DNA of 49,940 nucleotides, taken from contig NZ_JAUSTI010000029.1 in NCBI RefSeq assembly GCF_030812775.1, forward strand, positions 1-49,940. Reading direction: 5' to 3'. The notes under the pieces were generated by a model that saw only the letters and a program-made list of their open reading frames with translations, was not told the origin of the DNA and searched no databases. Shown here piece after piece: positions 8,033 through 15,768 of the stretch. The position numbers and the translations under genes were made by a program. The stretch is from Paenibacillus tundrae. GTDB taxonomy: Bacteria > Bacillota > Bacilli > Paenibacillales > Paenibacillaceae. Each line of letters starts with the position of its first letter. Positions within the stretch are counted from its first letter, which is position 1.

Positions 8033-8136
8033 AGGCTGAGAACTCTATTAGTATAGGTTTACCCATTTGTTGAAAGGTTATGCAGTTCAGTAAAAATAAT
8101 AACTGTATTGCTGTAAACTTGCAATATATCGTTCGT

Positions 8137-9390
8137 TTACTCCGTCTCACGCCACACATCTGCACCTAACAAGCGCAGATTAGTAACGAGATGATCGTAA
8201 CCACGATCAATATATTCAACACCCGTTACTTCAGTCACACCTTCACTAACGGTGAGACCTGCGATCACCAGCGCTGCTCCAGCGCGCAGATCGGATGCTT
8301 TTACCTTAGCCGCATTCAAAGGACTACCTTCAATAATTGCAGAACGTCCTTCTACACGAATCTTAGCACCCATTCGCACTAACTCAGGAACATGCTTGAA
8401 TCGATTGCTATATACAAAATCACTGAGGACACTAACACCCGTGGCTTGAGTTAATACACTCGTCATCGGGGACTGTAGATCTGTAGGGAAGCCAGGGTAC
8501 ACCAGCGCCTTCACATCCACATGATTGTAAGATGCTTGTCCGATAACTCGGATGCTCTCGTCTAGTTCCTCAATGCCAACGCCCATCTCAATTAGCTTTG
8601 CTGTCAAAGCTTCAAGGTGTTTAGGGATGACATTATCAATCAGGACGTCTCCACGTGTTGCTGCCGCAGCGATCATGTACGTACCCGCCTGTATACGATC
8701 CGGGATAATCGAATGACGACAGCCTTTTAGTTCAGATACACCTTCAATACGAATGGTTTCTGTACCTGCACCCTTAATGCTTGCACCCATAGAGTTCAAA
8801 AGTGTTGCTACATCTATAATCTCAGGCTCTTTAGCCGCGTTTTCGATAATTGTAGAGCCTTTGGCACGAGTTGCCGCCAGCATAATGTTAATGGTTGCAC
8901 CTACGCTACTTACATCTAGATAAATCTTAGCTCCGCGAAGCTCTTTGGCATGCAGATGAATGGAACCATGTTCGTTTGTAACCGTTGCGCCAAGCGCTTC
9001 AAAACCTTTGATATGTTGATCAATCGGACGAGGTTCAAAATTACAACCTCCAGGTAAACCGATGGTCGCTTCTTTGAAACGCCCAAGCAGCGCACCCATC
9101 ATATAGTATGAAGCACGAAGTTTCTTCACAGGCCCATTCGGCATAGGAATGGATTTAATATCGGAAGGATCGATTCTCATCTGACTGCCTTCCCATGTCA
9201 CACGCGCTCCGAGTTCCTCCAAAATTTCCGCATATACGGCCACATCACTCAAAAGTGGCAGGTTGTCAAGCACGACCTCTGACTCGGCAAGCAATGCTGC
9301 AGGAATAAGCGCAATGGCGCTGTTCTTGGCGCCGCTTATGGTTACAGTTCCCTGTAACGGACGTCCGCCACTAATCATCAATTTTTCCAT
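8137..9390 (-). CDS. murA: UDP-N-acetylglucosamine 1-carboxyvinyltransferase
   Basis: About 417 residues. It transfers enolpyruvate from PEP to UDP-GlcNAc, the first committed step of peptidoglycan synthesis in the cytoplasm. Visible: SGAKNSAIALIPAALL at the N-terminus, the catalytic loop GLPGGCNFEPRPIDQH with Cys116 (the fosfomycin-reactive cysteine), and the conserved RIQAGTYMIAAAATRGD segment. The GCxxxPRPIDQH form resembles the MurAB/MurZ paralogue, and the fbaA-murA-rho order fits B. subtilis murAB. Start at 9390 (MEKLMISGG) is chosen because upstream in-frame residues show no homology; GGGGG lies about 12 nt upstream. Confidence 0.95.
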   Translation of the reverse strand: MEKLMISGGRPLQGTVTISGAKNSAIALIPAALLAESEVVLDNLPLLSDVAVYAEILEELGARVTWEGSQMRIDPSDIKSIPMPNGPVKKLRASYYMMGALLGRFKEATIGLPGGCNFEPRPIDQHIKGFEALGATVTNEHGSIHLHAKELRGAKIYLDVSSVGATINIMLAATRAKGSTIIENAAKEPEIIDVATLLNSMGASIKGAGTETIRIEGVSELKGCRHSIIPDRIQAGTYMIAAAATRGDVLIDNVIPKHLEALTAKLIEMGVGIEELDESIRVIGQASYNHVDVKALVYPGFPTDLQSPMTSVLTQATGVSVLSDFVYSNRFKHVPELVRMGAKIRVEGRSAIIEGSPLNAAKVKASDLRAGAALVIAGLTVSEGVTEVTGVEYIDRGYDHLVTNLRLLGADVWRETE

Positions 9391-9473
9391 AAAGCTTAAT
9401 GTCCCCCTACGTGTTTTGCAGCCGATGAACGGCAATACGTGCTGATGGCTAACGATGTAGAAATAAGGTGTGA

Positions 9474-9512
9474 AAATGGAAAGACACCGGCTAGGCGGTG
9501 TTCTTCCATTTC
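9474..9512 (-). terminator. Putative terminator of fbaA
   Basis: Imperfect stem (ACACCG / CGGTGT extended by GGAA / TTCC) between fbaA and murA, followed by CATTTTC on the minus strand. The T run is weak, so read-through into murA is likely. Confidence 0.5.
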
Positions 9513-9537
9513 ACAGTATGGAACTGTTTGAGATAAA

Positions 9538-10392
9538 TTACGCTTTGTTGTTAGAACCAAACTCGCGGATTTTACCTTTAACTGTTTCTTTGATTGCATC
9601 ACGGCCTGGTACGATGAATGTACGTGGATCGTAAGCATTTGGTTTAGCTGCAAGTACTTCACGAACTGCTTTAGTGAAAGAGATTTGGTTCTCTGTGTTC
9701 ACGTTGATTTTGGAAGTACCCAGGGAGATTGCTTTATCGATATCGTGCTTAGGAATACCTGTACCACCGTGCAATACGAGTGGAACTTGTACCGCGTCAC
9801 GAACTTCTTCCATTTCTTTGAAGCCGAGGTTTGGCTCGCCTTGGTAAGGACCGTGTACGGAACCCAGAGCTGGTGCCAAAGTATCGATACCTGTTTCTTT
9901 AACGATACGGATACACTCGTTCAGGTCAGCGTATTGAATACCACCGATAACGTCGTCTTCTTGTCCGCCTACAGTACCTACTTCAGCTTCTACAGAAACG
10001 CCTTTAGCGTGTGCATATTCAACCACTTTTTTAGTCATTTCGATGTTCTCATCGATGGAGTGGTGGGAACCGTCGATCATAACGGATGTAAATCCAGCGT
10101 CGATCGCTTCTTTACATTTGTCGAAGCTTGAACCGTGATCCAGGTGAATAGCAACTGGTACGGAAATTTTCATGTCAATCAAGAGTCCTTCTACCATTTT
10201 AACTACAGTAGTAAAGCCACCCATGTGACGTGCTGCGCCTTCGGAAACACCCAGGATTACTGGGGACTTTTCTTCTTCAGCAGCAGTAAGAATTGCTTGA
10301 GTCCACTCAAGGTTATTGATGTTGTATTGACCAACTGCATATTTTCCTTCGAGTGCTTTGTTCAACATGTCTGTCATAGATACTAATGGCAT
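9538..10392 (-). CDS. fbaA: Class II fructose-1,6-bisphosphate aldolase
   Basis: 284 residues, the usual size for the short Bacillus-type class II enzyme. It cleaves fructose-1,6-bisphosphate to DHAP and glyceraldehyde-3-phosphate in glycolysis, using zinc. Zinc and substrate residues are visible: HLDHGSS (His83, His86), VEAEVGTVGGQEDD, GSVHGPY and LVLHGGTG (zinc histidines), and the phosphate-binding KINVNTENQ segment. SD AGGAGG lies 8 nt before the ATG. It is transcribed from an extended -10 promoter (10458-10463), downstream of spo0F as in B. subtilis. Confidence 0.97.
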   Translation of the reverse strand: MPLVSMTDMLNKALEGKYAVGQYNINNLEWTQAILTAAEEEKSPVILGVSEGAARHMGGFTTVVKMVEGLLIDMKISVPVAIHLDHGSSFDKCKEAIDAGFTSVMIDGSHHSIDENIEMTKKVVEYAHAKGVSVEAEVGTVGGQEDDVIGGIQYADLNECIRIVKETGIDTLAPALGSVHGPYQGEPNLGFKEMEEVRDAVQVPLVLHGGTGIPKHDIDKAISLGTSKINVNTENQISFTKAVREVLAAKPNAYDPRTFIVPGRDAIKETVKGKIREFGSNNKA

Positions 10393-10457
10393 GGTTTCAA
10401 TCCTCCTAGGGGTTTGGGTTATGTCTATGGTTTTTAGCCGAAATCACATACGGGCTT

Positions 10458-10486
10458 ATTATACCACATCCCATGTCAAATACTAA
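10458..10486 (-). promoter_or_regulatory. Promoter of fbaA, extended -10
   Basis: Minus strand TGGTATAAT with the hexamer at 10458-10463; the -35 at 17-nt spacing is a weak TTAGTA. A TTGACA occurs only 10 nt upstream and is too close to pair with this -10. The rest of 10490-10628 shows only a short hairpin (CTGTGC/GCACAG). Confidence 0.6.
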
Positions 10487-10628
10487 ACATGCATTTGCAA
10501 AAATGCTGTGCTTTGCAGCACAGTTTTCATAGATATCACATGACGGCATCATCAATTTCAATATTCCCTGAAAATTTCACTGGAATACCTTGGATTAATA
10601 CAATCCTTATATTTGGTTATTTATATAC

Positions 10629-10655
10629 AAAAAAATCCTGTTTACACAGGATTTA
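10629..10655 (-). terminator. Terminator of spo0F
   Basis: AATCCTG / CAGGATT hairpin overlapping the spo0F stop codon, followed by a run of seven Ts on the minus strand. Confidence 0.85.
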
Positions 10656-11039
10656 GCTGCATTTATTGGCGGTATCATTTCGCAATTGCATATTGACGGC
10701 AACACGCATCTCATCGATATCAAACGGTTTCGTAAAATGCATGAGTGCTCCAAGGTCGGTAGCTTCCTTAATCATATCTAGCTCCCCATAAGCCGTCATC
10801 ATGATGACTTTGATGTTGGGGTCTATTTCTTTAATATGCTTCAATATTTCCAGCCCATCCATGCCGGGAATTTTCATATCGAGCAACACCAGATCAGGCT
10901 TGTCGTTATTTACAATTTCAAGAGCAACCTTACCATTAGGTGCTTGAAATGTATTATATCCCTCACTGCTGAACACTTCCATTAAGAGGATGCGAATCCC
11001 ATTTTGGTCATCAACAATCAACAATTTTTTATTTTCCAC
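10653..11039 (-). CDS. spo0F: Sporulation phosphorelay response regulator Spo0F
   Basis: 128 residues, a single receiver domain without output domain. Spo0F takes phosphate from sporulation kinases and passes it via Spo0B to Spo0A. Receiver residues are all present: acidic pair Asp10/Asp11, phospho-acceptor Asp54 (VLLDMKIPG), Thr82 and Lys104 (FTKPF). SD AGGAGG lies 7 nt before the ATG. A sigma-H-type promoter lies upstream (11113-11141), as in B. subtilis. Its position between pyrG and fbaA is conserved. The kinase at 36129-38477 is a candidate phosphodonor. Confidence 0.97.
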   Translation of the reverse strand: MENKKLLIVDDQNGIRILLMEVFSSEGYNTFQAPNGKVALEIVNNDKPDLVLLDMKIPGMDGLEILKHIKEIDPNIKVIMMTAYGELDMIKEATDLGALMHFTKPFDIDEMRVAVNMQLRNDTANKCS

Positions 11040-11112
11040 TGTGTAACCTCCTGGATTTAGGAAAGCATAAACGTCCGAATCTGGATAACTATCCCATAGT
11101 CGTCATGATAAG

Positions 11113-11141
11113 TATTCTACCTCTTCCAGTAAAATCCTTCT
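11113..11141 (-). promoter_or_regulatory. Sigma-H-type promoter of spo0F
   Basis: Minus strand shows AAGGATTTT (-35 region, 11132-11139) and TAGAATACT (-10 region, GAAT at 11114-11117) with a spacing that fits the sigma-H consensus AGGAWWT/GAAT. It would give a leader of about 65 nt. A weaker sigma-A-like TTTTGA/TAAAAT lies further upstream. Confidence 0.65.
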
Positions 11142-11195
11142 CCAGGTTTAAATTGACCAAAACATTTTATCCCATTTTTGACTTCTCAAAACATA

Positions 11196-11249
11196 ACAAA
11201 AGGGGATGCCCCGTCCGCCCATAAATCACAAGCGAATAGAGACATCCCC
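11196..11249 (-). terminator. Terminator of pyrG
   Basis: GGGGATG / CATCCCC stem with a long loop, followed by TTTT on the minus strand, just past the pyrG stop. Confidence 0.7.
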
Positions 11250-11263
11250 ATATAATAAACAAC

Positions 11264-12868
11264 TTACTTCTCAGCGTTCTCCAAGGAAGCTTTCACAAAC
11301 TCACGGAACAATGGTTGTGGACGGTTTGGACGGGAAGTGAATTCCGGATGGAATTGTACCGCCAGGAACCATGGGTGTCCCGGAAGTTCAACGATCTCTA
11401 CCAAACGGCCATCCGGAGATGTACCGGAGATAACCAATCCTGCTTTTTCGATAGCTTCACGGTATTCATTGTTGAACTCATACCGGTGGCGATGTCTCTC
11501 ATACACGAGCTCGTCATCATAACAAGCCATTGCCAAAGATCCTTCTTGAAGCTTACAAGGGTACAGACCAAGACGCATCGTACCACCCAGATTTTCGATA
11601 TCTTTTTGCTCTGGCAGCAGATCGATTACTGGGAACTCAGTAGCTGGATTGATCTCGGAGCTGTTAGCACCGTTCAAACCAACGATGGAACGTGCATATT
11701 CAATAACGGAAACCTGCATACCCAAGCAAATACCGAAGAACGGAATATTTTTCTCACGGGCATAACGGATTGCCGATACTTTACCTTCGATTCCACGATC
11801 TCCGAATCCACCAGGAACAAGAATACCACCCACGCCGTGCAGAAGGTCTCCTACGTTCTCATCTGTAATATCTTCGGAATGAACCCAGCGAATTTTCACT
11901 TCTGCGTTGGATGCGAATCCAGCGTGAGACAAAGATTCAACAACACTCAGATATGCATCATGAAGCGCTACATATTTACCAACAATCGCAATCTCAACAG
12001 TGCGTTGCAATTTGCTGATCCGGTCAACCAACCCTTCCCACTCGCTCATATCCGGTGCAGGAGTAGTCAGCTTCAGGTGGTTTACCACGATCTCATCCAA
12101 GCCTTCTTCACGCAGGTTAAGTGGCACTTCATACAGTGTGCTCGCATCGCGGCATTCTACCACGGCGTTCTCATCAATGTCACAGAAGAGCGCGATTTTG
12201 GCTTTCATGTCTTTGGACAGCTCGTACTCTGTACGGCAAACGATAACGTTTGGCTGAATACCGATGCTGCGCAATTCCTTCACACTGTGCTGTGTAGGTT
12301 TTGTTTTCACTTCACCCGCAGCCTTGATGTATGGAATCAACGTTACATGGATGTACATTACATTGTCGCGACCTACATCACTCTTGATCTGACGAATAGC
12401 TTCCAGGAAAGGCAAGCTCTCGATATCGCCTACTGTTCCGCCGATTTCCGTAATTACGACATCCGAACCAGCTTCACGACCAGCGCGGAATACACGCTCT
12501 TTGATCTCGTTCGTAATGTGCGGGATAACTTGTACTGTACCGCCCAAATATTCACCGCGACGCTCTTTGCTGATTACGGAAGAGTAAACTTTACCTGTTG
12601 TAACGTTGCTGTTTTTGGAAAGATTGATGTCGATAAACCGCTCATAGTGACCCAGATCCAAATCCGTTTCCGCGCCATCGTCTGTTACGAATACTTCACC
12701 GTGCTGATACGGGCTCATCGTTCCCGGGTCAATGTTGATATATGGGTCAAATTTCTGGATTGTTACCTTGAGCCCTCTGTTTTTCAGCAATCTGCCCAGC
12801 GAGGCAGCCGTGATTCCTTTGCCCAGGGAGGACACAACTCCGCCCGTCACGAAAATATACTTTGTCAC
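11264..12868 (-). CDS. pyrG: CTP synthase
   Basis: 534 residues from a GTG start, the usual length. It aminates UTP to CTP using glutamine and ATP. Visible: N-terminal KYIFVTGGVVSSLGKGITAA (P-loop of the synthetase domain), KFDPYINIDPGTMSPYQHGE, and the C-terminal class I amidotransferase with the nucleophile Cys in FFGICLGMQ and the HPEF catalytic His-Glu. GTG at 12868 is chosen because AGGAGGG lies 8 nt upstream and homology begins there; the frame extends further upstream but without homology. A hairpin with T run precedes it (12950-12995). Confidence 0.97.
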   Translation of the reverse strand: MTKYIFVTGGVVSSLGKGITAASLGRLLKNRGLKVTIQKFDPYINIDPGTMSPYQHGEVFVTDDGAETDLDLGHYERFIDINLSKNSNVTTGKVYSSVISKERRGEYLGGTVQVIPHITNEIKERVFRAGREAGSDVVITEIGGTVGDIESLPFLEAIRQIKSDVGRDNVMYIHVTLIPYIKAAGEVKTKPTQHSVKELRSIGIQPNVIVCRTEYELSKDMKAKIALFCDIDENAVVECRDASTLYEVPLNLREEGLDEIVVNHLKLTTPAPDMSEWEGLVDRISKLQRTVEIAIVGKYVALHDAYLSVVESLSHAGFASNAEVKIRWVHSEDITDENVGDLLHGVGGILVPGGFGDRGIEGKVSAIRYAREKNIPFFGICLGMQVSVIEYARSIVGLNGANSSEINPATEFPVIDLLPEQKDIENLGGTMRLGLYPCKLQEGSLAMACYDDELVYERHRHRYEFNNEYREAIEKAGLVISGTSPDGRLVEIVELPGHPWFLAVQFHPEFTSRPNRPQPLFREFVKASLENAEK

Positions 12869-12949
12869 TGTTATTACCCTCCTAATATAAGTACAGAAAT
12901 TCAGGCGATATATGGTGTTATCGTAACCCGTTTCCCAGGTAATCATCGT

Positions 12950-12995
12950 TAAAAAGAGCAATGGTAGAAATTCCCTGCATCTACGAACTGCTCTT
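12950..12995 (-). promoter_or_regulatory. pyrG: Hairpin with T run in the pyrG leader, possible attenuator
   Basis: Minus strand: AAGAGCA...TGCTCTT with an inner GTAGA/TCTAC, then TTTTT, ending about 80 nt before the pyrG GTG. An intrinsic terminator directly before pyrG suggests attenuation, which controls pyrG in B. subtilis. However, the B. subtilis scheme needs a C/U-rich 5' arm to pair with slipped G residues, and here that arm is purine-rich. Confidence 0.5.
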
Positions 12996-13123
12996 TCTCA
13001 CGAAGACCGTTTGAACAACGCTGCTTTACAACAAAATGGTGCAAATTTTCCGAGAGCCTTGATCCGAGTTCGTCCCCTTACTTGACATCAATCAGAAACA
13101 TCGATTGGCGTTTTTTTATATAC

Positions 13124-13150
13124 AAAAACGAACCCCGGACGTTTACCGGG
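13124..13150 (-). terminator. Second terminator between rpoE and pyrG
   Basis: CCCGG / CCGGG stem followed by GTTTTTG on the minus strand. It stands in tandem with the one at 13198-13231. The rest of the 390-nt rpoE-pyrG gap has no gene. Confidence 0.6.
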
Positions 13151-13197
13151 AGCATGCGGAAATCAATTCTTTTTGCAAAATTCTGCCTCTAAAAATA

Positions 13198-13231
13198 CAA
13201 AAAAAAGTACTCCCGCAGGACGGGGCACTTT
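13198..13231 (-). terminator. Terminator of rpoE
   Basis: AAGT(g)CCCCG / CGGG(a)GTACTT stem followed by a run of eight Ts on the minus strand, about 130 nt past the rpoE stop. Confidence 0.75.
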
Positions 13232-13358
13232 TATAAAAAACATAAATATATTGTCGCTCATTCATAAGCCCATGCAATAGTTTACCCGCTACCCCATCTG
13301 CTTGTCAAGGATGTCTGTCGGGGTAAAACGGGTAAATTATTGACATTAAAAATGACGT

Positions 13359-13931
13359 TTACTTATTGGAATCGTCGTCAAAGTCATCCTCGTCTTCGGA
13401 CTCTTCTTCATCGTCTTCGTCGAGGTCTTCATCTTCCAAATCATCATCTTCAACTAGAACTTCTTCATCGCTATCATCTTCATCGAAGATGTCATCATCG
13501 TCTTCATCTTCGTCTTCATCTTCGTCTTGGTCATCATCCGTGTTGTCGAAGTCTTCGTCGCTGCTGTAGCTATCTTCCTCTTCACCGAAGTCCTCATCTT
13601 CCAAATCATCATCTTCATCGTTGATGATACGTGGACGTTTCGCACCCGTCATGGAATCTTCCGTTCCAGCAACCGGATACCAGCGCTTCAATCCCCACAG
13701 ACTCGTACCGACGCAAGCAAAACGTCCATCGATATTAATCTCGGTATATAGCTGGGCGATAAACTCGTTGATTTCTTCGTCAGTCATTCCGCGCTGTTTC
13801 GCTACCTCATTCATCAAATCTCGGTAGTAATACGGCGTATTTGCCGCTTTCAGCACCATAAAGGCGAGGTCAACCAAAGGGATCTCTCTTACCTTTTCTT
13901 TATCAATTTTTAAGTTGAGTGAGGTACTCAC
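13359..13931 (-). CDS. rpoE: DNA-directed RNA polymerase delta subunit
   Basis: About 190 residues. Delta is a Firmicutes-specific RNA polymerase subunit that speeds recycling and destabilises weak promoter complexes. The N-terminal about 90 residues form the folded HARE-HTH domain (IPLVDLAFMVLKAANTPYYY, LYTEINIDGRFACVG, WGLKRWYPV). The C-terminal about 85 residues are almost entirely Asp and Glu with Ser/Asn interruptions, the expected disordered acidic tail. GTG at 13931 is preferred (AGAGGAAGTG upstream); an in-frame ATG at 13955 is an alternative. The tail is encoded by tandem GAT/GAA/GAC repeats, so its length may vary between strains. Confidence 0.95.
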   Translation of the reverse strand: MSTSLNLKIDKEKVREIPLVDLAFMVLKAANTPYYYRDLMNEVAKQRGMTDEEINEFIAQLYTEINIDGRFACVGTSLWGLKRWYPVAGTEDSMTGAKRPRIINDEDDDLEDEDFGEEEDSYSSDEDFDNTDDDQDEDEDEDEDDDDIFDEDDSDEEVLVEDDDLEDEDLDEDDEEESEDEDDFDDDSNK

Positions 13932-14124
13932 TGACAGACACTTCCTCTCACACATTAATTCACTTTATATCCCTACGAACTGGATCGTTACGTATAACAT
14001 ATCCATTAACAAAACTAAGTAAAACCTATTTAGCGTTAAAAAGCAAGTTTTTATGTACGTGGATTAGATAAATAACATGGAAAACAACTTCGACGACGCC
14101 ATTCTACAGAAGCTGAGCAAAAAT

Positions 14125-14150
14125 AGAAAAAGACGGAGTCCCCTCCGCCT
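14125..14150 (-). terminator. Minus-strand terminator-like hairpin without an obvious gene
   Basis: CGGAG / CTCCG stem (14134-14147), flanked by GGC..GTC and followed by TTTTTC on the minus strand. No coding sequence lies upstream on that strand before the convergent argS terminator. Either it ends an unseen short RNA from 14150-14300 or it blocks antisense transcription towards rpoE. The remaining 13960-14120 shows no gene. Confidence 0.5.
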
Positions 14151-14242
14151 TCTGACTGTATACCCTCGTAGGATTGCTCCTTACCAAGGTTCCCCGCAAG
14201 AGCCCTCTAGCCCTCCATCCATCATATGTCCCTGCGCCCTTT

Positions 14243-14271
14243 TTGACACGAAGTGAAGGACTTTTTATAAA
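14243..14271 (+). promoter_or_regulatory. Strong sigma-A promoter of the S8 protease gene
   Basis: Consensus -35 TTGACA (14243-14248), 17-nt spacer, -10 TATAAA (14266-14271). It sits inside an inverted repeat (GCCCTTTTT...AAAAAGGGC, 14236-14279). It predicts a leader of about 75 nt. Confidence 0.8.
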
Positions 14272-14353
14272 AAAAGGGCAAGTTCCCCATGCGGCAGGCT
14301 GAGCGCATTCATAGAATACCTCAGCATGTTCATCCCGAAGGGGGCTGCCCATA

Positions 14354-15508
14354 ATGGACTACACTGGCTTATTGCATCATTTAGTTGAAGGAATGAAAGA
14401 TCCTGAACCGGAACAGGCGGGGCGGTACCTCATCCGGTTCAACCAACCAAGACACTATGAAGAATGTCTCTTGGAACTTTCGAGAATGCGTAGCAAATTC
14501 TCCGACCTCAGAGCAGTGCGTTCATCCCGTCTTGCACGCTCCATTATCGCAAATGTAGGCTGCCCAGAAGAATTGAATCGTTATGGCGCTGATATCACAG
14601 TAGAAGAGGATCACTCCATCTCGCTCCATGCCACTGCGCTTCATAATAAACCAACCAGCGTTCAAGGTGTGCCCTGGGGAGTGAAGCAGATCCGTGCACC
14701 CAAAGTATGGTCTGTCTCCACAGGGCATCGCATCAAAATCGGTGTGATTGATACTGGTGCAGATTATCAGCACCCGGATCTTCGTTATTCACTAGCGCGT
14801 GGGATTAATCTGTTAAATCGTAGTTTACTGCCGCATGATGATAACGGTCACGGAACTCATATTGCCGGAACAATTGCAGCAGCCAACAGCATGGCTGGCA
14901 TGATCGGTGTAGCTCCTCGGTCTTTGATATATCCAGTAAAGGCATTTGATCATAACGGATCGGCTTATGTATCCGATATCGTGCTCGGCATCGACTGGTG
15001 TGTGCGTAACCGGGTAGATATCATCAATATGAGCTTCGGTATGAAGACTCGCAGCAAGGCTCTTCTCGATGTCGTTAATCGGGCGTACCATGCCGGCATT
15101 GTCATTGTGGCCTCGTCAGGAAACGACGGCAAACGTCGTAGCATTGATTATCCAGCAAGGTATCCGCAGACAATATCCGTGGGTGCAACGGACAAAAACC
15201 GGCGCATTGCATCCTTCAGCAACCGTGGTGCATATGTAGATGTCTACGCACCTGGCGACAAGATTGTATCCTCATGGGTACAAGGCAAGCATCACGAGAT
15301 GAGCGGCACCTCCATGGCGACTTCCCACGTAAGCGGCGCCATCGCGCTATTACTTGCCAAGCATCCAGGACTTTCGCCCAGCGAAATTAAAACGCTGGTC
15401 AAGCGCGCCACCGTACCACTGCGCGCTCGCAAAACAACCGCCGCGAAGACGAAGATACGCGGCGGCGAGATCGACGCCCTCCGGCTCATGCAGGAGGGCG
15501 AGGCATAA
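14354..15508 (+). CDS. S8 family subtilisin-like serine protease, no signal peptide
   Basis: 384 residues. The catalytic triad is complete: Asp133 (GVIDTGAD), His166 (NGHGTHIAGT), Ser320 (SGTSMATSHVSG), with oxyanion Asn257 (SSGNDG). The first about 100 residues, with a YLIRFNQP strand and charged helices, resemble an I9-type propeptide. No secretion signal or membrane segment is present, so this may be an intracellular subtilase or be exported by another route. The C-terminal 30 residues are Arg/Lys/Ala-rich and encoded by GC-rich DNA continuous with the hairpin region behind it. SD AAGGGGG lies 9 nt before the ATG; the promoter at 14243-14271 is strong. Physiological substrate unknown. Confidence 0.93.
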   Translation: MDYTGLLHHLVEGMKDPEPEQAGRYLIRFNQPRHYEECLLELSRMRSKFSDLRAVRSSRLARSIIANVGCPEELNRYGADITVEEDHSISLHATALHNKPTSVQGVPWGVKQIRAPKVWSVSTGHRIKIGVIDTGADYQHPDLRYSLARGINLLNRSLLPHDDNGHGTHIAGTIAAANSMAGMIGVAPRSLIYPVKAFDHNGSAYVSDIVLGIDWCVRNRVDIINMSFGMKTRSKALLDVVNRAYHAGIVIVASSGNDGKRRSIDYPARYPQTISVGATDKNRRIASFSNRGAYVDVYAPGDKIVSSWVQGKHHEMSGTSMATSHVSGAIALLLAKHPGLSPSEIKTLVKRATVPLRARKTTAAKTKIRGGEIDALRLMQEGEA

Positions 15509-15509
15509 C

Positions 15510-15628
15510 GCACCGACCACCACCGCCATTGGCTGAGCAAGCCTTGAAGACACCGTATACCGCATGCTCGCGGTATACAGAGGCTTCAAGACTTGTACAC
15601 GCGGCAGCGCGGCGGTGGTGGTCGGTGC
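15510..15628. repeat. Large nested inverted repeat, 18-bp perfect outer arms
   Basis: Outer arms GCACCGACCACCACCGCC (15510-15527) and its exact reverse complement (15611-15628) enclose inner pairs: CTTGAAG/CTTCAAG (15543-15549, 15584-15590) and GTATACCGC/GCGGTATAC (15555-15563, 15570-15578) with a 6-nt loop. It begins 2 nt after the protease stop codon. Further hairpins follow at 15637-15675 and 15742-15758. Confidence 0.85.
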
Positions 15629-15636
15629 AGGCTCAC

Positions 15637-15675
15637 GTGCAAGCACGGCACGCCCATGCGTCCGTCTGCTTGCAC
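15637..15675. repeat. 9-bp perfect inverted repeat
   Basis: GTGCAAGCA (15637-15645) and TGCTTGCAC (15667-15675) around a 21-nt GC-rich loop, lying between the nested repeat and the bidirectional terminator. Confidence 0.7.
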
Positions 15676-15678
15676 AGC

Positions 15679-15731
15679 AAAAAGTCCCCATGCTCACGCT
15701 GCATTGCAAGCGTGGTGCATGGGGACTTTTT
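15679..15731. terminator. Bidirectional terminator between protease gene and argS
   Basis: AAAAAGTCCCCATGC / GCATGGGGACTTTTT perfect arms with A run and T run at either side, so it can end both the plus transcript of the protease and the minus transcript of argS. An inner CACGCT/AGCGTG pair extends the stem. A further GGCGGCGC/GCGCCGCC palindrome follows at 15742-15758. Confidence 0.92.
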
Positions 15732-15768
15732 GTCAAGCCTAGGCGGCGCTGCGCCGCCGCGGCATGGA

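Noticed and set aside
10470..10486. TTGACA as the -35 of the fbaA promoter
   Set aside because: It lies only 10 nt from the TATAAT, too close for sigma-A; the extended -10 explains the promoter better.
11315..12952. 545-codon open frame on the plus strand opposite pyrG
   Set aside because: It is exactly antisense to pyrG, has no SD and a composition (Phe, Asn, Cys, His-rich) typical of complementary-strand translation.
13340..13624. Plus-strand frame encoding long His/Leu/Arg repeats
   Set aside because: It is the complement of the Asp/Glu tail of rpoE, so its low complexity is an artefact.
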